This document shows, one piece after another, positions 18,458 to 26,404 of a stretch of DNA of 64,000 bases. The DNA comes from Clostridium sp. TW13. GTDB lineage: Bacteria > Bacillota > Clostridia > Clostridiales > Clostridiaceae. The DNA lies in NCBI RefSeq assembly GCF_024345225.1, contig NZ_BROD01000001.1, forward strand, positions 558,001-622,000. The letters run 5' to 3'. The notes below the pieces were generated by a model that saw only the letters and a program-made list of their open reading frames with translations, did no database searches and had not been told where the DNA came from. Numbering within the stretch: the stretch's first letter is position 1; every line of letters starts with the position of its first letter. A program made the position numbers and the translations under genes.

Positions 18458-18490
18458 AATCCTTCAAACCTAGGTTTGAGGGATTTTGTT
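18458..18490. terminator. Intrinsic terminator after the S51-like gene
   Basis: A near-perfect palindrome, AATCCTTCAAACC (18458-18470) followed by its mirrored arm to 18485, then TTGTT. In the 18421-18739 gap the only other element recognised is the promoter at 18630-18660. Confidence 0.6.
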
Positions 18491-18629
18491 GAATTTAATT
18501 ATCTTGATTTTATAGATGTGGGAATCTAAGAAACATCAGATAGGTAAAGAAAATTCTAAATTTGAGATAAAAGTATAGCACAAATAAGATAATTTATAGA
18601 TGAATTTAATGATAATGTATAAAAAGTGC

Positions 18630-18660
18630 TTGACTTGGAGTTGACTTTAAGTTGTAGGAT
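18630..18660 (+). promoter_or_regulatory. MerR-type promoter with 19-bp spacer before metallophosphoesterase
   Basis: TTGACT (18630-18635) and TAGGAT (18655-18660) with 19 bp between. The spacer region holds a dyad ACTTGGAGT...ACTTTAAGT centred between the two hexamers (14 of 20 positions symmetric), closely like known MerR/AdhR-type operators. No MerR gene lies next to it, so the regulator acts from elsewhere. Its sequence differs from the promoter at 13715-13745. Confidence 0.65.
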
Positions 18661-18739
18661 TATTTAATAGGGAAACTAAAAGGTTAAATTTTTAGTGACT
18701 TGTAAGCTATACAATTATCTATAATAAAGGAAGTGTAAA

Positions 18740-19840
18740 ATGTATTTATTATTTTTTCTAATACCAGCATTATGTATGATACCTATTGGGGTATATATTT
18801 ATTTTTATCTGAGACGTATGGCAAAGTTTTGGGGTATAAATATTGAAAGCAAATTAGTTAGGGTTGGAATCATTATTTTGACTTTATGTTTGGTGGCTTT
18901 GTCAGTTAATATATGGGGTATGGGAGCACTTATTGTTTTGCATGTAGTAGCAATTGCCTTATCCATGGAGCTTATAAATTTAGTATGCAAAAGGTATAAG
19001 AAGTGGAGCAAGATCTATCAAAGCGGTTTGATACCAATATTGCTTGCAGCTTTAATAATAGCATATGGTTATTGGAATATGAGAAATATGGTAGAGACTG
19101 ATTATAAGATATACACGGATAAGCATATACAAGGGAAAGGCTATCGCATAGCTATGATTACAGATCTTCATTATGGAACCACCATGAATAAAGAAAAACT
19201 GCAAAAGTATTGCGATGAAATTACAAAACAAAATCCTGATATGGTTGTACTTGGTGGTGATATAGTAGATGAAAACACAACTTTTTCTCAGATGCAGGAA
19301 GTGTTAAAGGCCATTGGTTCTATTAAGAGTACTTATGGAACTTATTATGTTTACGGCAATCATGACAAAAATAAATATTCTCAAAAACCACATTATACAG
19401 TTATGCAGCTAGATAAAGAACTTGAAAATAATAAAATTAAGTTACTACAGGATAAGATTTATAATATTAACGATGAGTTCACAATTGTAGGTAGAGATGA
19501 CATAGGTTTCGCTGGAGAAGTACAACGTAAAAGTACGGGAGATCTGGCTTCAGAAGTGGATTCAGATAAATTTATATTATTATTAGATCATCAGCCTCGT
19601 GAACTTAAGCAAAATAATGAATTAGGCTACGATCTTCAGTTAAGTGGACATACTCATGCAGGACAAATCTGGCCAGTAGGACAAGTTAGTGGCATATTAG
19701 GATTTGGTGAGTTGAATTATGGATATAAACAATTATCACACATGCAAATAATTGTTTCTTCAGGAATGGCAGGTTGGGGATATCCAATAAGAACAGGTGC
19801 ACATTCAGAGTATGTGATAATTGATATTAAAGCAAGATAA
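18740..19840 (+). CDS. Membrane-anchored metallophosphoesterase
   Basis: 366 residues: four membrane helices at about 3-24, 42-60, 62-84 and 95-110, then a calcineurin-like phosphoesterase domain with all signature blocks, ITDLHYG, GGDIVDE, VYGNHDKN, LDHQPRE and SGHTHAGQIWP. This order matches YaeI/YkuE-like enzymes that act on phosphate esters, in some cases lipids, using two metal ions. The catalytic part would face the cytoplasm or outside depending on helix number; with four helices it probably is on the same side as the N terminus. A 19-bp-spacer MerR-type promoter lies 80 bp upstream. Confidence 0.9.
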   Translation: MYLLFFLIPALCMIPIGVYIYFYLRRMAKFWGINIESKLVRVGIIILTLCLVALSVNIWGMGALIVLHVVAIALSMELINLVCKRYKKWSKIYQSGLIPILLAALIIAYGYWNMRNMVETDYKIYTDKHIQGKGYRIAMITDLHYGTTMNKEKLQKYCDEITKQNPDMVVLGGDIVDENTTFSQMQEVLKAIGSIKSTYGTYYVYGNHDKNKYSQKPHYTVMQLDKELENNKIKLLQDKIYNINDEFTIVGRDDIGFAGEVQRKSTGDLASEVDSDKFILLLDHQPRELKQNNELGYDLQLSGHTHAGQIWPVGQVSGILGFGELNYGYKQLSHMQIIVSSGMAGWGYPIRTGAHSEYVIIDIKAR

Positions 19841-19939
19841 AAAAAGGCTTATCCTATTTATAAATTAATATGATTAATTAAACCGTATACGATGGGGATG
19901 AATGTGAAAAAGATAAGAAACAGAAGGAAGGGAGAAAAA

Positions 19940-21046
19940 ATGATAATATATTTTGTATGCTTTTTACTTATAGCATCTGTTGGGGGGGCTTTGTTCTTAA
20001 ACTTGAATCCGGTTTTTGGTGGAACAGCTACAAAAGAACAAAAAGAAAGTTATAAGAACTATACTAATTATGTGAATGGGAAATTCATTAATCAAGTCCC
20101 AACAGGAATGAGCATGAGTATATCAGATTTGTTGTCTATGATTAAGGATTCTTTTTCAGGCAATAAGGGGCGTAATCCAGAAAACAAAATTCCTGTAAAT
20201 TCTATTGATTGGAACAAAATTAAAAGTGAGGCTAATAGTTTCACTTGGCTTGGGCACTCTGCCTTTTTGATTAGTATTGATAATAAAAAATTACTGTTAG
20301 ACCCTATGTTGAGTTCAGTTGCGTCACCAGTTTCTTTTGTAGGGAGTAAAAGATATAAATATAGTGAGGATATGTCCAATATTATAGATAAAATGCCACC
20401 TATTGATGCTGTATTTATTTCTCATGACCATTATGATCATTTGGATTATCAATCTATTGTGAAGCTAAAGAACAAAGTATCACATTTTTTTGTTCCACTT
20501 GGAGTGAGTGCCCATTTAATACGTTGGGGTGTTTCAAAAGAAAGAATTACAGAACTCAACTGGTGGGACGAAAAAGAGTATCAAGGCTTAAAAATCGCAT
20601 TTACGACTTCTAGACATTTTTCAGGAAGATCATTATTTGATTCAAATACTACCTTATGGGGTGGGTGGGTGATTCTTGGAAAAAACACAAAATTATATAC
20701 TAGTGGAGATGGAGGATATGGTCCTCATTTCAAGGAAATAGGAAAGAAGTACGGCCCTTTTGACATTACTTTAATTGAGGGAGCACAGTATGATAAACGT
20801 TGGGCAGATATACATATGATGCCAGAACAGTCTGTTCAAGCAAATTTAGATGTAAAAGGGAAGAATATGATGTTAATGCATTGGGGTGCTTTTACATTAG
20901 CTTATCATGGTTGGAGGAAACCTGTAGAACGAGCAATAGAAGCATCAAAAAGAGATAAAGTTAATTTAATTGCGCCTAAAATTGGACAAACTGTAGATTT
21001 AAATTCAGAGTTACATGTGCCTATTTCTTCATGGTGGGATTTTTAG
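19940..21046 (+). CDS. MBL-fold metallo-hydrolase (NAPE-PLD-like), membrane-anchored or exported
   Basis: 368 residues. An N-terminal hydrophobic segment (about 1-22) acts as an anchor or signal, then a metallo-beta-lactamase fold follows: WLGHSAFLI, LLLDPMLS, the metal motif ISHDHYDHLDY, and TSRHFSGR, TSGDGGYGPH, and LMHWGAFTLAYHGW. This set is that of the NAPE-PLD-like group, which hydrolyses phospholipid-type phosphodiesters. I chose ATG 19940 because AAGGGAG sits 5 bases before it; ATG 19892 in frame has a weaker site. It lies 99 bp after the metallophosphoesterase gene, so lipid metabolism in both is a possible link. Confidence 0.87.
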   Translation: MIIYFVCFLLIASVGGALFLNLNPVFGGTATKEQKESYKNYTNYVNGKFINQVPTGMSMSISDLLSMIKDSFSGNKGRNPENKIPVNSIDWNKIKSEANSFTWLGHSAFLISIDNKKLLLDPMLSSVASPVSFVGSKRYKYSEDMSNIIDKMPPIDAVFISHDHYDHLDYQSIVKLKNKVSHFFVPLGVSAHLIRWGVSKERITELNWWDEKEYQGLKIAFTTSRHFSGRSLFDSNTTLWGGWVILGKNTKLYTSGDGGYGPHFKEIGKKYGPFDITLIEGAQYDKRWADIHMMPEQSVQANLDVKGKNMMLMHWGAFTLAYHGWRKPVERAIEASKRDKVNLIAPKIGQTVDLNSELHVPISSWWDF

Positions 21047-21219
21047 TAACTTTAGAACGTATATTTGTTTTTTATACTATCCATTAATGTAGTAAGGAAC
21101 ATTAAAGTGCGTACTATGCGTAGTTACTATTAGGAATTATAATGATGCATAGAATGATATAAAGATTAAGGTTAATATATAAATTTATCAACTAAAATGA
21201 GATGAAAAGGAATGTTGAC

Positions 21220-21780
21220 ATGAGTAAAAAGATTTTAGTGTTAAATGGAAGCCCAAGAGAAAAAGGGAATACTGTTGAACTTATAGATGAGTTTGTTAAA
21301 GGAGCTGAAGAATCAGGCAATGAGATTGTAAGGTTTAATTTGAATTCAATGAATATTCATCCATGCCAAGGATGCCTGGGAGGCGGTAAAAACACAGAAA
21401 ATCCATGTGTTCAAAGAGATGACATGGACAAGATTTATCCCATATATGCAGCTGCAGATATAGTAGTGCTTGCATCGCCTATGTATTACTGGAGCTTTAG
21501 TAGTCAGCTTAAATGTGCATTTGATCGTTTGTTTGCTGTTGCAGAATGCAATGAAAACCATGAGAATCCAAGGAAGGATTGTATATTATTGATGTCTGCT
21601 GAGGGCAGTACTAAAAGTAATTTTGCACCAGTTGTAGATTATTATGAAGCACTATTAAACCATATGAGATGGAGAGATTATGGAATGATGCTTGCTGGTG
21701 GCAACATGAATATAGGGGATATTAAAAACAAACCTGAACAACTTAAAGAAGCAAGAAAACTTGGTGCATCTATAAAATAA
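21220..21780 (+). CDS. NADPH-dependent FMN reductase / flavodoxin-like protein
   Basis: 186 residues with the flavodoxin-like fold: the phosphate-binding LNGSPREKGNT near the N terminus, the Cys-containing CQGCLGG stretch typical of iron-sulfur flavoprotein-like NAD(P)H reductases, and SPMYYWSFSSQLKCAFDR. It likely binds FMN and reduces quinones or nitro compounds in the cytoplasm. ATG 21220 has an AAAGG site; an ATG at 21202 lies before it. A terminator follows, so the gene is a single unit. Confidence 0.88.
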   Translation: MSKKILVLNGSPREKGNTVELIDEFVKGAEESGNEIVRFNLNSMNIHPCQGCLGGGKNTENPCVQRDDMDKIYPIYAAADIVVLASPMYYWSFSSQLKCAFDRLFAVAECNENHENPRKDCILLMSAEGSTKSNFAPVVDYYEALLNHMRWRDYGMMLAGGNMNIGDIKNKPEQLKEARKLGASIK

Positions 21781-21812
21781 ATAGGAATTAATTGTAATTA
21801 ATAAATTTAAGA

Positions 21813-21857
21813 GACTTATTTTGAAGAGTAACATTATTTCAGAATAAGTCTTATTTT
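21813..21857 (+). terminator. Terminator after flavin reductase gene
   Basis: GACTTATTTTGAA (21813-21825) pairs with TTTCAGAATAAGTC (21837-21850) with one mismatch; TTATTTT follows. Confidence 0.7.
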
Positions 21858-21934
21858 CTAATTATTTTTGAGTTTCAAATATATTGTCATGTAGGATATA
21901 TTAATCTTCAATGGTAAAAATTTTGGAGAAGTTA

Positions 21935-21963
21935 TTGACATTGAATTTGAGTTAGTATATACT
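21935..21963 (+). promoter_or_regulatory. Strong promoter of the feo operon
   Basis: TTGACA (21935-21940), 17-bp spacer, TATACT (21958-21963): near consensus. The -10 region lies inside a palindrome (21951-21966) and a Fur box follows just downstream, so iron control at initiation is built in. Confidence 0.8.
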
Positions 21964-21966
21964 AAC
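21951..21966. promoter_or_regulatory. DtxR-type operator over feo -10 region
   Basis: GTTAGTATATACTAAC is a perfect 16-bp palindrome. Nearly the same palindrome appears upstream of feoB (22501-22516), before the DtxR-type gene (25349-25364) and at 53564-53579. The shared sequence and the adjacent DtxR-type regulator gene make it the likely operator. Confidence 0.65.
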
Positions 21967-21977
21967 TTCATAAAGAA

Positions 21978-21992
21978 TGATAATCATTATCA
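21978..21992. promoter_or_regulatory. Fur box, perfect 7-1-7 match
   Basis: TGATAATCATTATCA fits the 7-1-7 Fur box TGATAATnATTATCA at every position. It sits 29 bp before feoA, downstream of the -10, where bound Fur would block transcription under iron-rich conditions. Confidence 0.8.
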
Positions 21993-22020
21993 ATAAGGTT
22001 AGCGAAAGGGGATAGAAATT

Positions 22021-22230
22021 ATGCCTTTAACAATGGTGAAATCAGGTGAACCTAATATAATAAAAAGGGTCGGAGGAAAAGAAGAAACAAAGAGGTTTTT
22101 AGAGAATCTTGGATTTGTTGCGGGAGGAATAGTTACGGTTATTTCTCAAATAGGTGGAAATATTATAGTAAATGTTAAGGATTCTAGAGTTGCAATAGGA
22201 AAAGATATGGCAAATAAAATAATGGTTTAA
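22021..22230 (+). CDS. feoA: FeoA-like protein (first copy)
   Basis: 69 residues with the SH3-like FeoA domain: KRVGGKEETKRFLENLGFVAGG followed by a beta-rich tail with VKDSRVAIGKDMANKIMV. FeoA is a small cytosolic partner of the FeoB iron transporter. The gene is first in an operon of FeoA, FeoA, FeoB and Cys-rich peptide genes, and 34 bp separate it from the next. AAAGGGGATAG is its ribosome site. Two FeoA proteins in one operon are usual in clostridia. Confidence 0.92.
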   Translation: MPLTMVKSGEPNIIKRVGGKEETKRFLENLGFVAGGIVTVISQIGGNIIVNVKDSRVAIGKDMANKIMV

Positions 22231-22264
22231 TATAAGATGTTTATAAATGGAGGAAGGAATTATT

Positions 22265-22486
22265 ATGAAAACTTTAAAAGAAGTACCTTGTGGACAGACT
22301 GCAAAGGTAAAGAAGTTAACCGGAGAAGGCCCTGTAAAAAGACGTATAATGGACATGGGAATAACAAAGGGAGTTGATGTTTTTGTTAGAAAAGTCGCAC
22401 CTCTTGGAGATCCTGTTGAAGTAACAGTAAGAGGGTATGAATTATCTCTTCGTAAAGCAGATGCTGAAATGATTGAGGTAGAGTAA
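22265..22486 (+). CDS. feoA: FeoA-like protein (second copy)
   Basis: 73 residues: KEVPCGQTAKVKKLTGEG and RRIMDMGITKGVDVFVRKVAPLGDPVEV, ending in the ELSLRKADAEMIEV block, are the full FeoA pattern. ATG 22265 follows GGAGGAAGGAA; ATG 22247 in the same frame lies just before that site. The second copy is closer to the FeoA consensus than the first, so their roles probably differ. It helps FeoB take up Fe(II). Confidence 0.93.
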   Translation: MKTLKEVPCGQTAKVKKLTGEGPVKRRIMDMGITKGVDVFVRKVAPLGDPVEVTVRGYELSLRKADAEMIEVE

Positions 22487-22500
22487 ATTCATACTGTTCG

Positions 22501-22516
22501 GTTAGTTTAAACTAAC
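22501..22516. promoter_or_regulatory. DtxR-type palindrome upstream of feoB
   Basis: GTTAGTTTAAACTAAC is a perfect palindrome, 14 of 16 positions identical to the one at 21951-21966. It is located inside the operon, 69 bp before feoB, and could give feoB separate iron control. Confidence 0.6.
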
Positions 22517-22584
22517 TAAGTGGAGGTAAGTAAAATTAGAAATAGTTGAGATGAATATATCAATAAGGAAGAAGGAGTTTTAGT

Positions 22585-24753
22585 ATGTCAATTAAAATAG
22601 CACTTGCAGGTAATCCAAACTGTGGAAAGACAACATTGTTTAATGCTTTGACAGGTTCAAATCAGTTTGTTGGAAATTGGCCAGGAGTTACTGTTGAGAA
22701 AAAAGAAGGTAGATTAAAGGGATATAAAGATGTCATAATAATGGATTTGCCAGGAATTTATTCCTTGTCACCATATACTTTAGAAGAGGTAGTAGCAAGA
22801 AATTATTTAATAGGGGAGAGACCAGATGCAATTCTTAACATTGTTGATGGTACAAATATTGAAAGAAATTTATATTTGTCTACTCAATTAATGGAACTTG
22901 GTATTCCGTTAATCATGGCAGTTAATATGATGGATGTATTGGAGAAAACAGGAGATAAGATATATATTGACAAGCTTAGTGAGAAATTAGGATGTGAAGT
23001 AGTTGAGATATCTGCATTAAAGGGTACAGGTATTCAGAAGGCAGCTGAAAAAGCAGTAGCTATTGCAAAGAGTAAAAATGTAAATGTTCCAGTACATCGA
23101 TTTGATTCAGAAGTGGAGAAAGTAATTCATTCTATTGAAGAAAGACTAGGCTCTGATATTGTAAAAGAACAAAAGAGGTTTTTTGCTATTAAATTACTTG
23201 AGAAGGATGAGAAAATTAAAACCCAAATGAGCAAAGTGCCTGATGTGTCAAAAGAAATTGTAGCAATAGAAAGTAAACTTGATGATGATACAGAAAGTAT
23301 TGTAACAAATGAAAGATATACATATATTTCTTCAATAATTAATGAATGCTGTAAAAAGAATAAGACAAAAAAGCTTACAGTGTCAGATAAAATCGACAAG
23401 ATTGTAACTAATAGATGGCTTGCATTACCTATATTTGCGGTTGTAATGTTCATTGTATATTATGTATCAATAACAACAATTGGTAAGTGGGCAACAGATT
23501 GGGTTAATGATGGAGTATTCGGTGATGGGTGGAATTTCTTTGGGATAGAATCACTTCATGTAGCTGGAATTCCAGACCTTATTCAATCAGGACTTACAGC
23601 TATAGGATGTGCAGCTTGGTTGCAAGGATTAATTGTTAACGGTATTGTTGCTGGTGTTGGAGCCGTACTTGGATTTGTTCCACAGATGATTGTACTTTTT
23701 GCTTTTCTTGCATTTTTAGAAGCATGCGGATATATGGCAAGAGTTGCATTTATAATGGATAGAATCTTCCGTAAATTTGGTCTTTCAGGAAAATCATTTA
23801 TTCCAATGTTAATAGGAAGTGGATGTGGAGTTCCTGGAATAATGGCCTCAAGAACAATTGAAAATGATCGTGACCGTAAGATGACAATTATGACTACAAC
23901 TTTTATTCCTTGTAGTGCCAAACTACCAATTATTGCTTTGATTGCAGGTGCATTATTTAATGGAGCCTGGTGGGTAGCACCAAGTGCTTATTTTGTTGGA
24001 ATTATTGCTATAGTAACTTCAGGGATTATTTTAAAGAAAACAAAGATGTTTGCAGGAGAAACTGCTCCATTTGTTATGGAACTTCCAGCATATCATATGC
24101 CAACTGTTAGCAATATACTAAGGAGTATAGGAGAAAGAAGCTCATCATTTATGAAGAAAGCTGGTACAATTATTCTTCTTTCAACAATAATATTATGGTT
24201 TGCCATGAGTTTTGGATGGGTTAATGGACAATTTGGAATGCTTGATACTATGCAGCTTGATCACAGTATATTAGCATCTATTGGTAATGTAATAGCATGG
24301 CTGTTTACTCCACTTGGATGGGGAAACTGGAAGTCAGCAGTTGCAGCAGTAACTGGATTGATTGCAAAAGAAAATGTGGTTGGAACCTTTGGTATTCTTT
24401 ATGGCTTCGCAGAAGTTGCAGAAAATGGAGCAGAAGTTTGGGGAAGTCTTGCTGGAAGTATGACAGCAATTGCAGCTTACTCATTTCTAGTATTTAATCT
24501 TCTTTGTGCACCATGTTTTGCGGCTATGGGTGCAATCAAGAGGGAAATGAATAGTGCAAAATGGTTTTGGTTTGCTATAGGGTATCAAACACTTTTTGCT
24601 TACTTGGTATCATTATGTGTGTTCCAAATAGGAACACTTATTACAACAGGTTCATTTGGAATTGGAACAGCAGTTGCATTTCTTTTGATAATAGGTTTTA
24701 TATATTTATTGGTCAAGCCTCATAAAGAAAATAACGCAATAAGTGCTAAATAA
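22585..24753 (+). CDS. feoB: Ferrous iron transporter FeoB
   Basis: 722 residues. The N-terminal G-protein domain has G1 GNPNCGKTT, G3 DLPG at 54-57, G4 NMMD at 114-117 and SALKG; a helical GDI-like spacer reaches about residue 270, then a membrane part with two gate repeats follows, including FIPCSAKLPI and LCAPCFAA with the conserved Cys residues. It imports Fe(II) across the cytoplasmic membrane with GTP hydrolysis. GAAGGAG precedes the ATG. Promoter, palindromes and Fur box indicate repression by iron. Confidence 0.97.
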   Translation: MSIKIALAGNPNCGKTTLFNALTGSNQFVGNWPGVTVEKKEGRLKGYKDVIIMDLPGIYSLSPYTLEEVVARNYLIGERPDAILNIVDGTNIERNLYLSTQLMELGIPLIMAVNMMDVLEKTGDKIYIDKLSEKLGCEVVEISALKGTGIQKAAEKAVAIAKSKNVNVPVHRFDSEVEKVIHSIEERLGSDIVKEQKRFFAIKLLEKDEKIKTQMSKVPDVSKEIVAIESKLDDDTESIVTNERYTYISSIINECCKKNKTKKLTVSDKIDKIVTNRWLALPIFAVVMFIVYYVSITTIGKWATDWVNDGVFGDGWNFFGIESLHVAGIPDLIQSGLTAIGCAAWLQGLIVNGIVAGVGAVLGFVPQMIVLFAFLAFLEACGYMARVAFIMDRIFRKFGLSGKSFIPMLIGSGCGVPGIMASRTIENDRDRKMTIMTTTFIPCSAKLPIIALIAGALFNGAWWVAPSAYFVGIIAIVTSGIILKKTKMFAGETAPFVMELPAYHMPTVSNILRSIGERSSSFMKKAGTIILLSTIILWFAMSFGWVNGQFGMLDTMQLDHSILASIGNVIAWLFTPLGWGNWKSAVAAVTGLIAKENVVGTFGILYGFAEVAENGAEVWGSLAGSMTAIAAYSFLVFNLLCAPCFAAMGAIKREMNSAKWFWFAIGYQTLFAYLVSLCVFQIGTLITTGSFGIGTAVAFLLIIGFIYLLVKPHKENNAISAK

Positions 24754-24773
24754 CTTTTAAGGAGATGTTTTAT

Positions 24774-24917
24774 ATGGGAACAATTATAGTAGGAATAGGT
24801 GTTATGTGTATTGTTGGACTAATCATAAGAAATATGATTAGAGATAAGAAAAGTGGAAAATCAATTCACTGTGGTGGAGAATGTAAGCACTGTGGAGGAA
24901 GTTGTCATATTAAATAA
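24774..24917 (+). CDS. FeoB-associated Cys-rich membrane protein
   Basis: A 47-residue peptide: one membrane helix (about 3-20), a basic turn (NMIRDKKSGK) and a C-terminal cluster of Cys and His (HCGGECKHCGGSCH). This is the small FeoB-associated family found after feoB in Firmicutes, thought to help pass or store Fe(II) at the inner side, though its role is not proven. AAGGAG lies 8 bases before the ATG. It is 20 bp after feoB and ends the operon. Confidence 0.88.
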   Translation: MGTIIVGIGVMCIVGLIIRNMIRDKKSGKSIHCGGECKHCGGSCHIK

Positions 24918-24924
24918 ATAATAA

Positions 24925-24953
24925 AATACCATCTGTTTGTAGATGGTATTTTT
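24925..24953. terminator. Terminator between feo operon and DtxR-type gene
   Basis: AATACCATCT and AGATGGTATT pair around GTTTGT with TTTTT after; convergent genes share it. Confidence 0.85.
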
Positions 24954-24955
24954 AT

Positions 24956-25321
24956 TTATAATAATTTAATATGCTTTTTTATTGCTTCAAAGCTTTCTTT
25001 ACTTATAACATGTTCAATGCGACATGCATCTTCTGTAGCAATTTCGCTGCTCACTCCAAGTTGTTTTAGCCAGGAAGAGAGAAAGTAGTGCCTTTCAAAG
25101 ATCATCTCTGCAATTTCTTTACCAGATTCAGTTAAATATATATATCCTTCCTTTGTAACGGTGATATAATTTTTTTCACGTAGATTTTTTATAGCTACAC
25201 TAACACTTGATTTCTTAAAATCAAGTTCCTCTGCTATATCAATAGAGCGAACAGCAGGAAGAGATTTACTTAACATAAGGATCGTTTCTAAATAGTTTTG
25301 AGCAGATTCACTTACAGGCAT
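24956..25321 (-). CDS. DtxR/IdeR-type metal-dependent repressor (short form)
   Basis: 121 residues with an N-terminal winged helix (to about 62) and the metal-binding dimerisation domain, without a C-terminal SH3-like domain. Metal residues support iron sensing rather than manganese: EDACRIEHVIS holds Cys100, Glu103 and His104, which match Cys102, Glu105 and His106 of DtxR; MntR proteins have Glu where Cys100 is. His78 matches DtxR His79. The gene is convergent with feo, and its own upstream region holds a related palindrome, so it likely regulates itself and feo. Confidence 0.88.
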   Translation of the reverse strand: MPVSESAQNYLETILMLSKSLPAVRSIDIAEELDFKKSSVSVAIKNLREKNYITVTKEGYIYLTESGKEIAEMIFERHYFLSSWLKQLGVSSEIATEDACRIEHVISKESFEAIKKHIKLL

Positions 25322-25348
25322 AATGTATCACCTCAATTATCAATAGTG

Positions 25349-25364
25349 GTTAGTTTAATATAAC
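25349..25364. promoter_or_regulatory. DtxR-type operator upstream of the regulator gene
   Basis: GTTAGTTTAATATAAC matches the feoB palindrome at 14 of 16 positions, and a further half-site, GTTAGTATAAC, lies directly beside it. Located 28 bp before the regulator gene on the minus strand, it points to autoregulation. Confidence 0.5.
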
Positions 25365-25522
25365 TATAGTTAGTATAACATAAGAATTAGCAAACATCGA
25401 TTAAATTCTAGGCTATAAAAAGGATAAAAATATGAAGTTGAATAATATTATATAAAGGAGCATTATAAAGATAGATAATTCTCTATTTTGAGAATTATTT
25501 GAATTGAAGTGAGGTGAATAAT

Positions 25523-26299
25523 ATGAAATTTTATGAATTTGGTGAAAAGAGGAACCCAGTACTTATGCTATTACCTGGGACATGCTGTCATTGGAAAAAT
25601 AACTATGGAAAAGTAATAGAGATGTTAACTGACGTATTTTATGTAGTGTGCGTATCTTATGATGGATTTGATGAAATTGAACAAACTGAATTTATAGATA
25701 TGATAACGGAAGTTCAGAAAATTGAAGAATATATAAAAAGAAAATTTAATGGAGAAGTACATACTGTATATGGATGTTCTTTAGGTGGGTCATTTGTTGG
25801 ATTGTTGGCTCAAAGAAAGCAGATTCATATGAATCATGGTATACTTGGAAGTTCTGATTTAGATCAGAAAGATTCATGGAAAGCTAAAATACAAACAAAA
25901 CTATTTGTACCAATTGTATATAAGATTATTCACAAAGGAAAGGTTAATAAGATAATTCTTAATCTTATGAAAAAGCACAGAGGTGAGCAGTATACTATGG
26001 AATTTATGCACATTATGCTAGGAGTAGGTGGTGAAAAATTAAATTTTATATCAAAACGAAGTATGGAAAATCAATTTTATTCTGATTTAGTTACGGAATT
26101 AGAAGATAGTATAGATGTTGAGGGAACAAGTATACATTGTTTGTATGCAACAAAGATGGGGGAAATATATTTAAAGAGATACAAGAAACACTTTAGAAGT
26201 CCACAAATAATTAAACATGATCTATTACATGAAGAGTTACTGGCATGTAGGCCAAATGAGTGGGTAAAAGTAATTAAGAGATGTGCTCATATAGCATAG
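25523..26299 (+). CDS. Alpha/beta hydrolase
   Basis: 258 residues with LLPGTCCHW (oxyanion region), a strand with VVCVSYDGFDE, and the nucleophile elbow GCSLGGSF; a late His in HDLLHEELL likely completes the triad. Lipase/esterase-like serine hydrolase, cytoplasmic. GAGGTG precedes ATG 25523. It is isolated, between the DtxR gene and a convergent AraC regulator. Substrate unknown. Confidence 0.8.
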   Translation: MKFYEFGEKRNPVLMLLPGTCCHWKNNYGKVIEMLTDVFYVVCVSYDGFDEIEQTEFIDMITEVQKIEEYIKRKFNGEVHTVYGCSLGGSFVGLLAQRKQIHMNHGILGSSDLDQKDSWKAKIQTKLFVPIVYKIIHKGKVNKIILNLMKKHRGEQYTMEFMHIMLGVGGEKLNFISKRSMENQFYSDLVTELEDSIDVEGTSIHCLYATKMGEIYLKRYKKHFRSPQIIKHDLLHEELLACRPNEWVKVIKRCAHIA

Positions 26300-26360
26300 A
26301 ATTTGCAGTGGCAAAAGGAAAATGTTATTTCAGGAATAGAATTATTGCGGATGATTAAAT

Positions 26361-26404
26361 GGACTTATTCCGAAGCACGATATTGCTTCGGAGTAAGTCC
26401 TGTT
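26361..26404. terminator. Bidirectional terminator overlapping the AraC gene end
   Basis: GGACTTATTCCGAAGCA (26361-26377) pairs with TTGCTTCGGAGTAAGTCC (26383-26400) with few mismatches; TGTTTT follows. The stop codon of the AraC-type gene lies inside the stem. Confidence 0.75.

Noticed and set aside
23583-23921. Long open frame antisense to feoB (112 codons)
   Set aside because: Shadow of the strongly biased feoB coding sequence; no ribosome site and no family resemblance.
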